Assembly (NCBI GenBank): GCA_002747735.1
Contig: PDQE01000031.1
Location: 1-30,807, forward strand
Direction: 5' to 3'
DNA: 30,807 nt
DNA from: Flavobacteriales bacterium
Lineage (GTDB): Bacteria; Bacteroidota; Bacteroidia; Flavobacteriales; Flavobacteriaceae
Shown: positions 1-8,233 of the stretch, piece after piece
Layout: each line of letters begins with the position of its first letter
Position numbering within the stretch: the stretch's first letter is position 1
The notes under the pieces: model-generated
Told to the model about the DNA's origin: nothing
The model's database searches: none
The model's input: the letters and a program-made list of their open reading frames with translations, nothing else
Program-made: the position numbers and the translations under genes

Positions 1-4
1 CCTC

Positions 5-22
5 GTAATATCTCGATATTAC
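5..22. repeat. Perfect inverted repeat at window edge
   Basis: GTAATATC and GATATTAC form 8-bp arms around a TC centre, and CTCG recurs at both flanks and in the middle. It may be the end of a palindromic element or an operator of a gene outside the window. Apart from this and the promoter at 242-272, I see nothing in the 325 bases before nrdJ, and no cobalamin riboswitch. Confidence 0.4.
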
Positions 23-241
23 TCGAAAATTTCATAAAATTTCTAATCAAAAATAAAGAAAGCTGTGGTCACAATATTAATCGAACTCAGGTTAAAAGGC
101 AAGATGAGTTTATAGAATACTAAGCATATTTGTATTCTTCACGTGTTTGTTTCGGTTTAAACTACTTCAACTATCAAAAATTACTTTTTTAACCAAAAAA
201 GTTTTTAACCAAAAGTTGTTATTAAGTATTTTTTTTTTGGA

Positions 242-272
242 TTGATTTCAACTCACTGCTATTTTATTTTTG
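242..272 (+). promoter_or_regulatory. Flavobacterial-type promoter of nrdJ
   Basis: TATTTTTG at 265-272 matches the Bacteroidetes -7 consensus TAnnTTTG. TTG at 242-244 lies 20 bases upstream, which is right for the -33 element. Transcription would begin near 277, giving a leader of about 48 nt before the ATG. Confidence 0.55.
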
Positions 273-325
273 TAAGCGTTGTTTGCTAACAAAACACTCC
301 TAACTTAACAAATATCAAACTTACT

Positions 326-2890
326 ATGACTGAAGAGATTACTAAAACCCGATCAGAACTAAAGATCTACTCCTACAATGAAGTTTTGGATACATCATTA
401 AAGTATTTTGACAATGATGAACTGGCCGCTACTACTTGGATTAACAAATATTGCCTTAAAGATTTAAACGGTAATTATTTAGAAAAATCTCCGGATGATA
501 TGCACCGTAGAATGGCGGCAGAATTTGGAAGAATAGAATCTAAATATTTACCTGCTGATAAGAAATCAGACAGTCTGTCAGATTATGGTAAAAAACGTAA
601 ACCACTTACTTCTGAAAAAATTTATAAGCTCTTTAAAGATTTTAAATATGTTATTCCACAGGGTAGTGTAATGTTTGGTTTGGGAAATAGTGAAGTTATT
701 GCTTCCCTATCCAACTGTATTGTAGTTCCTTCTGTTATGGATTCTTACGGCGGAGTGTGCTACGCCGATGAGCAACTGGCACAATTGTTTAAAAGAAGAT
801 GTGGTGTAGGGGTAGATTTATCAGAGCTAAGGCCAAAAGGTGCCCAGGTTTCCAATGCCGCCGGCACTACTACTGGTGCAGCTTCTTTTATGAACAGATT
901 TTCCAATACCACCCGGGAAGTGGCTCAAAATGGCCGAAGAGGTGCATTAATGCTCACTATGGACATAGCTCATCCTGATATTGAAGATTTTATAACCATT
1001 AAACAAGACCTTACTAAAGTTACCGGTGCCAATATTTCTATTCGGTTGTCAGATGCTTTTATGAAAGCTGTTGTAGAAGATTCCAATTTCACTTTACAAT
1101 GGCCTATAGAAAGTTCAGATCCTAAATACACCAAAGAAGTTAGAGCCAAAGACTTGTGGGATAAAATTATTACTTGTGCCCATAACACGGCAGAACCCGG
1201 GCTTATATTTTGGGACAGGCAACACTATTATTCCACTTCTTCGGTGTATCCTGAGTTTAAAAATGCCTCTACCAATCCTTGTTCGGAAATTGCTATGCAA
1301 GGTGGAGACAGTTGTAGATTAATAGCGATTAACTTATATAGTTTTGTTGAAAGCCCATTTACCAAAAAAGCCAAATTTAATTTTAAAAAGTTCTACGAAG
1401 TGGTTTATGAAACTCAACGTTTAATGGATGATCTGGTAGATTTGGAATTGGAAGCCGTAGAACGAATTTTGGCCAAAATTGATGCCGATCCCGAACCGGA
1501 TTATATAAAACGAACCGAAAGGGAAATCTGGGAATTACTCGGCGAAACCGGAAGAAAAGGACGTAGAACCGGCCTTGGATTTACCGCTCTGGCCGATGCA
1601 GTTGCAGCTTTGGGAATTAAATTTGATACTGATGAGGCTTTATCAGCTGTAGATAAAATTATGAAAACCAAACTCAAGGCTGAGTTTGACAGTAGTATAG
1701 ACATGGCTGTTAACAGAGGCCAGTTTGAAGTATTTAACAGAAATATAGAAGATACTTCGGAGTTTGTACAAATGATGCAAAACGAATTCCCCGAACAATA
1801 TAAAAGAATGATGGAAAACGGCCGTAGAAACATCTCTATCAGTACCGTTGCTCCTACCGGTTCATTGAGTATGTTGGCTCAGGTTTCTTCCGGGATAGAA
1901 CCCGTGTTTTTGCTATCTTATGTACGTAGAAGAAAAGTAAACAGCAGTAACGAAAACGCTAAAATAGATTTTGTAGATGATTTGGGCGATGCTTTTGAGG
2001 AATTTACGGTGTACCACAAAAAGTTTGAAACCTGGATGGAGGTTACCGGAAAAAAAGACGTTAAAAAAAGCCCTTATGCAGGAGCTACCGCCCCTGAAAT
2101 AGATTGGGAAAAAAGAGTGGAAATGCAGGCATTGGTACAAAAATATACCACGCACTCCATCAGTTCTACTATTAATTTACCCAATGATGTTACGGTAGAA
2201 AAAGTAGGTGATATTTATATAGAATCATGGAAAAAAGGCTTAAAGGGAATTACCGTTTATCGGGATGGTTCCAGAAGCGGTATTTTAGTCTCTTCTGATG
2301 AAAAAGAGGATAAAAAAAACAAAGATGTTTATGTAACTGAAATGTTAGTTGCTAAAAGGCCTGAAAAAATAGAGGCAGAAGTACTCCGTTTTCACAATGA
2401 ATCGGAAAAATGGCTGGCGGTTATCGGGTTAATTGAAGGCCGGCCTTATGAGATATTTACCGGAAAAATGAAAGATGCTTTTAACCTGCCGAATTGGGTA
2501 AAAAAAGGCTGGGTAATTAAGAGTAGAAACGAGAAAGGCGTATCCCGTTATGACTTTCAATATATAGACAATGAAGGCTATAAAATTACCATAGAAGGTC
2601 TATCACGGTCGTTTAATAAAGAATTTTGGAATTACGCCAAATTGATTTCCGGCGTACTTAGACATGGTATGCCAATGCCCTACGTTGTGGATCTTATCCA
2701 AAACTTAAATCTGTATGATAATCATATCAATACTTGGAAAAATGGTGTAGCCAGAGCTTTAAAACGCTTTATCCCGAAAGGGGCACAAGCCAAAGACACG
2801 AAATGTAGCGAATGCGGTGACCCGGAAGGGCTTGTTTTTGAAGAAGGCTGCTTAATTTGCAAAAGTTGTGGCCATTCAAAATGCGGATAA
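326..2890 (+). CDS. nrdJ: Adenosylcobalamin-dependent (class II) ribonucleotide reductase
   Basis: Reduces ribonucleotides to deoxyribonucleotides for DNA synthesis, using a radical generated from adenosylcobalamin, so it works with or without oxygen. The 854-residue protein carries the NPCSE motif with the thiyl-radical cysteine at C319. C131 (SNCIVV) and C330 (GDSCRL) form the expected redox pair; relative to the Thermotoga enzyme all three are shifted by the same three residues. STVAPTGSLS and TGLGFTALADA are further barrel motifs. The tail (about 825-854) has CxxC...CxxC, a zinc-ribbon-like thiol shuttle. No N-terminal ATP-cone is seen, so overall-activity allostery is probably absent. 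The ATG start follows a TAnnTTTG promoter, and there is no upstream cobalamin riboswitch. The gene is monocistronic, ending at a strong terminator. Confidence 0.95.
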   Translation: MTEEITKTRSELKIYSYNEVLDTSLKYFDNDELAATTWINKYCLKDLNGNYLEKSPDDMHRRMAAEFGRIESKYLPADKKSDSLSDYGKKRKPLTSEKIYKLFKDFKYVIPQGSVMFGLGNSEVIASLSNCIVVPSVMDSYGGVCYADEQLAQLFKRRCGVGVDLSELRPKGAQVSNAAGTTTGAASFMNRFSNTTREVAQNGRRGALMLTMDIAHPDIEDFITIKQDLTKVTGANISIRLSDAFMKAVVEDSNFTLQWPIESSDPKYTKEVRAKDLWDKIITCAHNTAEPGLIFWDRQHYYSTSSVYPEFKNASTNPCSEIAMQGGDSCRLIAINLYSFVESPFTKKAKFNFKKFYEVVYETQRLMDDLVDLELEAVERILAKIDADPEPDYIKRTEREIWELLGETGRKGRRTGLGFTALADAVAALGIKFDTDEALSAVDKIMKTKLKAEFDSSIDMAVNRGQFEVFNRNIEDTSEFVQMMQNEFPEQYKRMMENGRRNISISTVAPTGSLSMLAQVSSGIEPVFLLSYVRRRKVNSSNENAKIDFVDDLGDAFEEFTVYHKKFETWMEVTGKKDVKKSPYAGATAPEIDWEKRVEMQALVQKYTTHSISSTINLPNDVTVEKVGDIYIESWKKGLKGITVYRDGSRSGILVSSDEKEDKKNKDVYVTEMLVAKRPEKIEAEVLRFHNESEKWLAVIGLIEGRPYEIFTGKMKDAFNLPNWVKKGWVIKSRNEKGVSRYDFQYIDNEGYKITIEGLSRSFNKEFWNYAKLISGVLRHGMPMPYVVDLIQNLNLYDNHINTWKNGVARALKRFIPKGAQAKDTKCSECGDPEGLVFEEGCLICKSCGHSKCG

Positions 2891-3015
2891 TTTTAAACAT
2901 TGCTTTTGTGAAGAAATGTTTAAAGTTTCATAATGTTTGTTTTTTCAATTATCAGATGTAACCTTTTGATGTTTTAAATATCGGTTTCATTTGATCTTCT
3001 TGTTTAATTTAGTAA

Positions 3016-3053
3016 AGGCCTTAAGGTTTTAACCTTGAGGCTTCCTTTTTTTT
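3016..3053 (+). terminator. Intrinsic terminator after nrdJ
   Basis: GCCTTAAGGTT (3018-3028) pairs with AACCTTGAGGC (3031-3041) with one G-T wobble, extendable by about two pairs, and is followed by a T8 run at 3046-3053. The T-run lies on the plus-strand side, so it serves nrdJ. Its sequence resembles the ompA terminator at 16145. Confidence 0.8.
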
Positions 3054-3119
3054 AATAGTTTTAATCTTATACCAAGTCTAATTACAGATTTTGTGCCTTG
3101 TTGGAACATAGCACGAAGT

Positions 3120-5726
3120 TTATCTCTTACCTGCTAGCATCCGCTTTATTTCATTCAGTTTCATCAGAGCTTCTATGGGCGTTAAAGTATCAATATTAGT
3201 ACTTAAAATTTCGTCTTTTATTTCCTCTAAAAGGGGGTCGTCCAGTTGGATAAAACTGAGTTGGGGTTCAGGTTGAGTAGCTGTCTTTAACTTGTCTTTT
3301 AAGTCATTGTTACCGTGGTTTTCCTCCAGTTTTTTGAGCATTTTATTGGCTCGGTGAATAACTGTAGAGGGCATTCCGGCCAATTTAGCTACATGGATAC
3401 CAAAACTGTGCTCGCTGCCTCCGGGAATTAATTTTCGTAAAAAGATAACCTTGTCTTTGAGTTCTTTTATGGAAACGTTGTAGTTTTTTATCCGGTTAAA
3501 AGTTTCGGCCATATCATTAAGTTCATGATAGTGTGTGGCAAATAATGTTTTGGCCTGGGTTGGGTGTTCGTGTAAGTATTCGGCTATAGCCCAAGCTATG
3601 GAAATACCATCATATGTACTGGTTCCTCTACCTATTTCGTCTAATAGCACCAAGCTGCGTTCGGAAATGTTATTGAGGATATTGGCCGTTTCGTTCATTT
3701 CTACCATAAAAGTAGATTCACCCATGGAAATGTTATCACTGGCTCCTACCCGGGTAAAAATTTTGTCCACTACACCTATTCTGGCATATTCTGCCGGTAC
3801 ATAGCTACCCATTTGTGCCAGTAAAACAATCAACGCTGTCTGTCTTAACAAAGCCGATTTACCGCTCATGTTAGGGCCGGTAATCATAATTAGTTGTTGT
3901 TCCGTTCGGTTTAAAAAAACGTCATTGGCTATGTATTCTTCGCCTAAGGGCAATTGCCTTTCTATAACCGGATGCCGGCCGTTTTTTATCTCTAAATCTG
4001 TGCTTTCGTCTATTTGTGGTTTTACGTAGTTGTACCTGTTTGCCGTAAGAGCAAAAGAACAAAGGCAGTCTAGTTGAGCGATTAACCTGGCATTTTCTTG
4101 TACTTGTTGAATATGCAATCCCATAAAACTGATTAATTCCATAAACAGTTTTTGTTCTATGATAGCTATTTTCTCTTCAGCCCCCAGAATTTTAGCTTCA
4201 TAAGTTTTGAGTTCTTCGGTGATATAGCGTTCTGCACTTACCAGCGTTTGTTTACGGGTCCATTCTTCCGGAACTTTGTTTTTATGCGTGTTTCGCACTT
4301 CAATATAATAGCCAAATACATTGTTAAAAGCTATTTTTAAACTGGGAATCCCTGTTTTTTCTGATTCCCTTTTTAGCATCTCATCTAAATATTCTTTGCC
4401 GGAAGTAGCCAGCTTTCGCAATTCATCCAGTTCTGTAGAAACACCCCAAGTAATTACGTTTCCCTTGTTTAAACTTATCGGAGCGTCATCATTTAGCGTA
4501 TTTTTTATTTTGTCAATTAACTCATCACATAAGTTAAATTGATTACACAGGTTGTTTAAAAATTCATTTTTGGTGTTTTTTAATACCTTAATTATTGGTA
4601 GTATGGCCAACAAAGAATCCTTGAGCATTATCACCTCTCTCGGGGTAATTTTTCCTGTAGCTACTTTGGATATTAAACGTTCTAAATCCGATATTTGTTT
4701 TATTTGGCCGGTAATAGTATGGTAAAGTTTATCGTCTTGTGTAAGGCTTTTTACCATCCTATGCCGTTTTTTAATTTGCTTGATGTTTTTTAAGGGCAGG
4801 GCCAGCCATCGTTTTAACAATCGGCTGCCCATGGGCGAAATGGTATGGTCTATAATGTCTAATAAGGTCACCGCTTCTGGATTATGCGAGGCATAGAGCT
4901 CTAAATTTCTAATAGTGAACTTATCCATCCATACATAATGGTTTTGCACTACCCGCTGAATGGATGAAATATGGCTCAGATCCTTATGTTGGGTTTCTGA
5001 CAGATAATATAAAATAACACCGGCAGCAATAACGCCCAGTTGAAAATCTTCTACGCCAAAACCTTTTAAAGTACTTATTTTAAAATGGCCGGTAATTAGT
5101 TCGCGGGTAAAACCTTCTTTAAATACCCAATCATCGAGATAGAAAAAATGGAAATTTTCGCCAAACAGCTCTTTAATATGTGTTTTGTACTTTTTCTGTA
5201 CCAAAATTTCACTGGGATTAAAGTTTTGAAGCAGTTTTTCTATGTACTCCGCATTACCTTCGGCTACTAAAAATTCACCGGTAGAGACATCTAAAAAAGA
5301 AATACCATATTCCTTTTTGGCGGGATGAATGGCAGCGAGAAAATTATTGCTTTTCGCTTGTAAAACTTCATCGTTTAATGATACTCCCGGTGTTACCAGT
5401 TCTGTAACGCCGCGTTTTACTATTTTTTTAGTCTTTTTTGGGTCTTCTAATTGGTCGCAAATGGCTACTCTTAGTCCGGCTTTTACCAATTTAGGTAAAT
5501 AAGTATTTAATGCGTGGTGAGGAAAACCGGCCAGTTCTGTTTCGCTTTGGCTGCCACTGCCTCGTTTGGTTAGAACAATATCTAAGATTTGAGCTGCCTT
5601 TACCGCATCTTCTCCAAAAGTTTCATAAAAATCTCCTACTCTGAATAACAGCATAGCATCCGGGTATTTGCCCTTAATGCTGTTGTATTGTTTCATTAAC
5701 GGGGTTACTTTTTTACTTTTGGCCAA
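3120..5726 (-). CDS. mutS: DNA mismatch repair protein MutS
   Basis: Recognises mismatches and small loops in newly replicated DNA and recruits MutL through its ATPase cycle. The 868-residue protein has the N-terminal mismatch-reading motif GDFYETFGE (about residues 31-39), the connector, lever and clamp regions, and a C-terminal ABC-type ATPase. Walker A is GPNMSGKS (617-624), Walker B is LLDEIGRG with D696/E697, and the TLFATHYHE switch follows. The reading frame opens with TTG at 5726. An in-frame TAA lies four codons upstream and the next ATG is codon 13. The residues encoded before that ATG (KKVTPL) are typical of Bacteroidetes MutS, so TTG is preferred. It converges with nrdJ and diverges from the methyltransferase gene. 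Confidence 0.95.
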   Translation of the reverse strand: MAKSKKVTPLMKQYNSIKGKYPDAMLLFRVGDFYETFGEDAVKAAQILDIVLTKRGSGSQSETELAGFPHHALNTYLPKLVKAGLRVAICDQLEDPKKTKKIVKRGVTELVTPGVSLNDEVLQAKSNNFLAAIHPAKKEYGISFLDVSTGEFLVAEGNAEYIEKLLQNFNPSEILVQKKYKTHIKELFGENFHFFYLDDWVFKEGFTRELITGHFKISTLKGFGVEDFQLGVIAAGVILYYLSETQHKDLSHISSIQRVVQNHYVWMDKFTIRNLELYASHNPEAVTLLDIIDHTISPMGSRLLKRWLALPLKNIKQIKKRHRMVKSLTQDDKLYHTITGQIKQISDLERLISKVATGKITPREVIMLKDSLLAILPIIKVLKNTKNEFLNNLCNQFNLCDELIDKIKNTLNDDAPISLNKGNVITWGVSTELDELRKLATSGKEYLDEMLKRESEKTGIPSLKIAFNNVFGYYIEVRNTHKNKVPEEWTRKQTLVSAERYITEELKTYEAKILGAEEKIAIIEQKLFMELISFMGLHIQQVQENARLIAQLDCLCSFALTANRYNYVKPQIDESTDLEIKNGRHPVIERQLPLGEEYIANDVFLNRTEQQLIMITGPNMSGKSALLRQTALIVLLAQMGSYVPAEYARIGVVDKIFTRVGASDNISMGESTFMVEMNETANILNNISERSLVLLDEIGRGTSTYDGISIAWAIAEYLHEHPTQAKTLFATHYHELNDMAETFNRIKNYNVSIKELKDKVIFLRKLIPGGSEHSFGIHVAKLAGMPSTVIHRANKMLKKLEENHGNNDLKDKLKTATQPEPQLSFIQLDDPLLEEIKDEILSTNIDTLTPIEALMKLNEIKRMLAGKR

Positions 5727-5843
5727 TGGTAAGGATTATTTTAGTGATAAAATTGCTAACAAGCCCAACTGCTAAATTACATTTTTTTAATGCAGTTTAA
5801 AAGCCATTATTTTTCTAATTATCCACAATGTTTACAATTGTTG

Positions 5844-5851
5844 TATTTTTG
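5844..5851 (+). promoter_or_regulatory. -7 box of the TrmH-family gene
   Basis: TATTTTTG matches TAnnTTTG and sits 32 bases before the ATG. No clear TTG is seen at the -33 distance. Confidence 0.45.
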
Positions 5852-5883
5852 AAGTTCAAAAATTTGAAACCCGTAATTTTTCT

Positions 5884-6417
5884 ATGCGTAAACTTAAAAA
5901 CAGCGAGTTAGACAGACTGAACATTATACAATTTAAGGAAACCGAAAAAACACCTTTGATTGTTGTTTTGGACAATATCCGAAGTTTAAATAACATAGGT
6001 TCGGTTTTTAGGTCTGCGGATGCCTTTCTTGTTGAGAAAATCTACCTCTGTGGCATTACAGCTCAGCCTCCGCATAAAGACATTGCAAAAACAGCTTTGG
6101 GGGCTACAGAATCTGTGGACTGGGAATACCGAAAAGATACTTTGAGCTTAGTAAAAGAATTACAAGAGCAACAAATTGTTACAGCCAGTATAGAACAAGC
6201 TGATAACAGTATCCCGTTGCAAAATTTTAAACCGGAAAAAGAGAGTAAATTGGCTGTAATTTTTGGCAATGAAGTTAAAGGTGTTCAGCAAAAAGTGGTT
6301 TCTGCTTCTGATTATTGTATAGAAATTCCACAATACGGCACTAAGCATTCTTTTAATATTGCAGTAAGTTGCGGGATTGTGCTGTGGGATTTGTTTGGCA
6401 AGTTATACCAAGTCTAA
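5884..6417 (+). CDS. SPOUT-class (TrmH/SpoU family) RNA methyltransferase
   Basis: Predicted S-adenosylmethionine-dependent methyltransferase acting on ribose 2'-OH in tRNA or rRNA. All three SPOUT signatures are visible in 177 residues: motif 1 NIGSVFRSADAF (catalytic Arg), motif 2 VIFGNEVKGV, and motif 3 IEIPQYGTKHSFNIAVSCG, which forms the trefoil knot and binds the cofactor. It has the knotted catalytic domain and little else, without the N-terminal substrate-binding domain of RlmB-type enzymes. The exact substrate nucleotide cannot be read from sequence. It is transcribed alone, divergently from mutS. Its last codons (LYQV) and stop lie inside a 16-base sequence that also occurs at 3067-3082. 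Confidence 0.88.
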   Translation: MRKLKNSELDRLNIIQFKETEKTPLIVVLDNIRSLNNIGSVFRSADAFLVEKIYLCGITAQPPHKDIAKTALGATESVDWEYRKDTLSLVKELQEQQIVTASIEQADNSIPLQNFKPEKESKLAVIFGNEVKGVQQKVVSASDYCIEIPQYGTKHSFNIAVSCGIVLWDLFGKLYQV

Positions 6418-6496
6418 TATAGCATTTTATTGAGTAATTTTGAGGTGGAAATGGGATAATCCGCCTCCGGATAAATTGTAACAATCAAATTCTTAC

Positions 6497-6527
6497 AAAA
6501 AAACGCCCCCCGAGTTCTCGGAGGGCG
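6497..6527 (-). terminator. Intrinsic terminator of the lipoprotein pair
   Basis: CGCCCCCCGAG and CTCGGAGGGCG form an 11-bp GC-rich stem with one mismatch and a TT centre. On the minus strand it is followed by a T7 run (plus-strand A7 at 6497-6503), so it ends transcription of the genes at 6602-8052. Confidence 0.85.
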
Positions 6528-6530
6528 GTA

Positions 6531-6552
6531 TTGGTTGAACTTAATCAACCAA
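6531..6552 (-). repeat. Second hairpin before the terminator
   Basis: TTGGTTGA and TCAACCAA are perfect 8-bp arms around a 6-base loop. It lies between the stop codon of the lipoprotein and the terminator at 6497, so the 3' end of that mRNA would carry two hairpins in series. Confidence 0.5.
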
Positions 6553-6601
6553 AATCAACTAACCAAACCTTATTTTTGATGTTTTATAAACTATAACGCT
6601 T

Positions 6602-7525
6602 TTAATAACGAGGGCTTTTTATAGTTCTTTTTACCGTTTTTCTATCGGTTTTAAATCTTTTTCTGGTTTCTTTTATATTGTTGTTTCCTTTTTCCTTAGC
6701 CTTTTTATAGACTATATTTCCTCTGCCGTTAAAGATATAAGTAGTTTTAGACACAACGTGATACAACTCTATCTCATTATCGTTATTAACGTATAATTCA
6801 AACTCTTCATTGTCATTAGAATCATAATCTAATGTTAAAATTTTTACGTCATTAACATTTTCTACATCATAAACATCATAACCACCAATATAGTCCCAAT
6901 TTATATTATCAATATCCGTGCCAACATTATCTCCGGATGAGCGAAAAGTGCGTATATTTTCGGCTGTAAATTGTAAAAAATTCTCGTTATCAAAGGCATT
7001 TGGGCTTCCGCCTGAAGTGTTTGTTTTTTCCCAGGCTTCGTATTCTTGTAAGAAATACTCTATGTTATCAAAAAATACCAGATTGTAATCAAAGTCATTT
7101 TTCATGTAACCAATCAAGAAATACGCGGTATTGGATTGTGGGTCTATTATTTTTATCTCATTGGTTGTTAAATGCACCACATTTAATCTATAAAACCCAT
7201 CCACATCATGATCAACTTCTAACATGTCATCCACCGTATCATAATAGCCTATTTGGTCACCATAACCGTTGCCAACACTTCCCAAACCTACTATGTTATT
7301 ATTGGCAATTACATTGCCGTTATGAAACGAAATGGTAAACGCTTTGGATAAAAACGGAATGTCCACGGTACCTGTAGTCCTGTTATAATCTATATACCAC
7401 AAATCATAAGAACCCAGCAATTGGCCTAAGGTAATGCCTTCATCTATCCTATCGTTGTGGTGGCTACAAGAAGTGGCTAAAACCACAGTTAAAAAAAATA
7501 TGCTTAGTAACTTAAATGTTTTCAT
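6602..7525 (-). CDS. Flavobacterial lipoprotein of unknown function
   Basis: A 307-residue predicted outer-membrane or periplasmic lipoprotein. I chose the ATG at 7525 because it starts a standard lipoprotein signal (MKTFKLLS...VLATSC, lipid-modified C20). The longer frame from 7564 would place 13 unlikely residues before it. The mature part is rich in Tyr, Asp and Asn and predicted to be beta-rich (LLGSYDLWYID, NAYFLIGYM-like strands, EYFLQEYEAWEK), and it ends in a basic tail (KKAKEKGNNNIKETRKRFK). From memory, close relatives are common in Flavobacteriaceae and often carry the name nicotinic acid mononucleotide adenyltransferase, but no nucleotidyltransferase motif (HxGH) is present, so I do not adopt that function. 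It is probably co-transcribed with the lipoprotein ending 44 bases upstream. Confidence 0.8.
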   Translation of the reverse strand: MKTFKLLSIFFLTVVLATSCSHHNDRIDEGITLGQLLGSYDLWYIDYNRTTGTVDIPFLSKAFTISFHNGNVIANNNIVGLGSVGNGYGDQIGYYDTVDDMLEVDHDVDGFYRLNVVHLTTNEIKIIDPQSNTAYFLIGYMKNDFDYNLVFFDNIEYFLQEYEAWEKTNTSGGSPNAFDNENFLQFTAENIRTFRSSGDNVGTDIDNINWDYIGGYDVYDVENVNDVKILTLDYDSNDNEEFELYVNNDNEIELYHVVSKTTYIFNGRGNIVYKKAKEKGNNNIKETRKRFKTDRKTVKRTIKSPRY

Positions 7526-7569
7526 AACAGTTTGTTTAACAGTGTATTTCAAATATTGTGCCAAAAATT

Positions 7570-8052
7570 TTAATTTTGGATGACAGCCTTGCCTTTTTTA
7601 ATATTTTCAAGTTTGAAATATTTGGTAATTCCATTTTCCGTATAGGTTAGCACGGCTTCGTTATCTTTCATTTTAAAAGGAGGTTTTTCTACCAAAACAG
7701 GCGGTTTATTGCCTATTTCTTTTTTAGGGTCTTTGTGTAATACCAAATTGCGGCCAGATATATTTCTCACAAATTTTGCCGTAATCAGGGTATTCTCATC
7801 TGTTAATGCCATGAGAACGTTAGTGCCTTTATTATTGAAATATATTTTTTCAAAGGAAATGGCATTGGTATCAACATTTTTTAATGCTATCTTAAAAAGG
7901 GTTCCTTTGTCATTATTGTTGCTATCCGTTAGCTGATGTTGCGTAACACTTTCTACAACAAACGGAGGGTTATTAACAAACTGACTGCCCGCACATTGTG
8001 TAAATACAACCATAATACTAATGCTAAATAAAAGTGATGTAAATGTTTTCAT
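7570..8052 (-). CDS. Small lipoprotein of unknown function
   Basis: A 160-residue predicted lipoprotein. The start at 8052 gives a clean signal peptide (MKTFTSLLFS...VVFTQC, lipid-modified C20). The frame is open back to 8157, but those extra 35 residues would bury the signal and are rejected. The mature domain is a short beta-rich segment (GTLFKIALKNVDTNAISFEKIYFNNKG...) ending in a Lys-rich strand pair. I do not recognise the family. It reads into the larger lipoprotein 44 bases downstream and probably shares the terminator at 6497. Confidence 0.72.
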   Translation of the reverse strand: MKTFTSLLFSISIMVVFTQCAGSQFVNNPPFVVESVTQHQLTDSNNNDKGTLFKIALKNVDTNAISFEKIYFNNKGTNVLMALTDENTLITAKFVRNISGRNLVLHKDPKKEIGNKPPVLVEKPPFKMKDNEAVLTYTENGITKYFKLENIKKGKAVIQN

Positions 8053-8184
8053 CTGTTTAAAATTTTGTGATTTGCTGAAAAAATGAGGAAATTTGTTTAT
8101 GCTCATTTCATAATACGATACAAAGTTTTTTAAACGGAAGTGCAATAAGAATGCCAAAAATTATTTTACGGTAGATTTAGTATT

Positions 8185-8215
8185 ACCTAAAATCCGCAAA
8201 GATTTATCTATTACA
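8185..8215 (-). repeat. 31-bp 3'-UTR repeat, copy 1
   Basis: On the minus strand this contains TAAATCTTTGCGGATTTTAG and begins 18 bases after the stop codon of the PurF-like gene. The same 31 bases, with one mismatch, occur on the plus strand at 14183-14213, just after the PpiD-like gene. AAATC and GATTT could form a small stem around TTTGCG. Confidence 0.75.
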
Positions 8216-8233
8216 ACTAAAGCTAAAGCCCGT

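Noticed and set aside
1..325. Cobalamin riboswitch upstream of nrdJ
   Set aside because: No B12-box-like sequence or matching stems were found; only a promoter and a short palindrome are seen.
3535..4542. Plus-strand open frames opposite mutS
   Set aside because: They are shadows of the conserved MutS reading frame with no start context or homologous character.
8053..8157. 35-residue N-terminal extension of the small lipoprotein
   Set aside because: It would place a non-signal segment before a clear lipoprotein signal peptide beginning at 8052.
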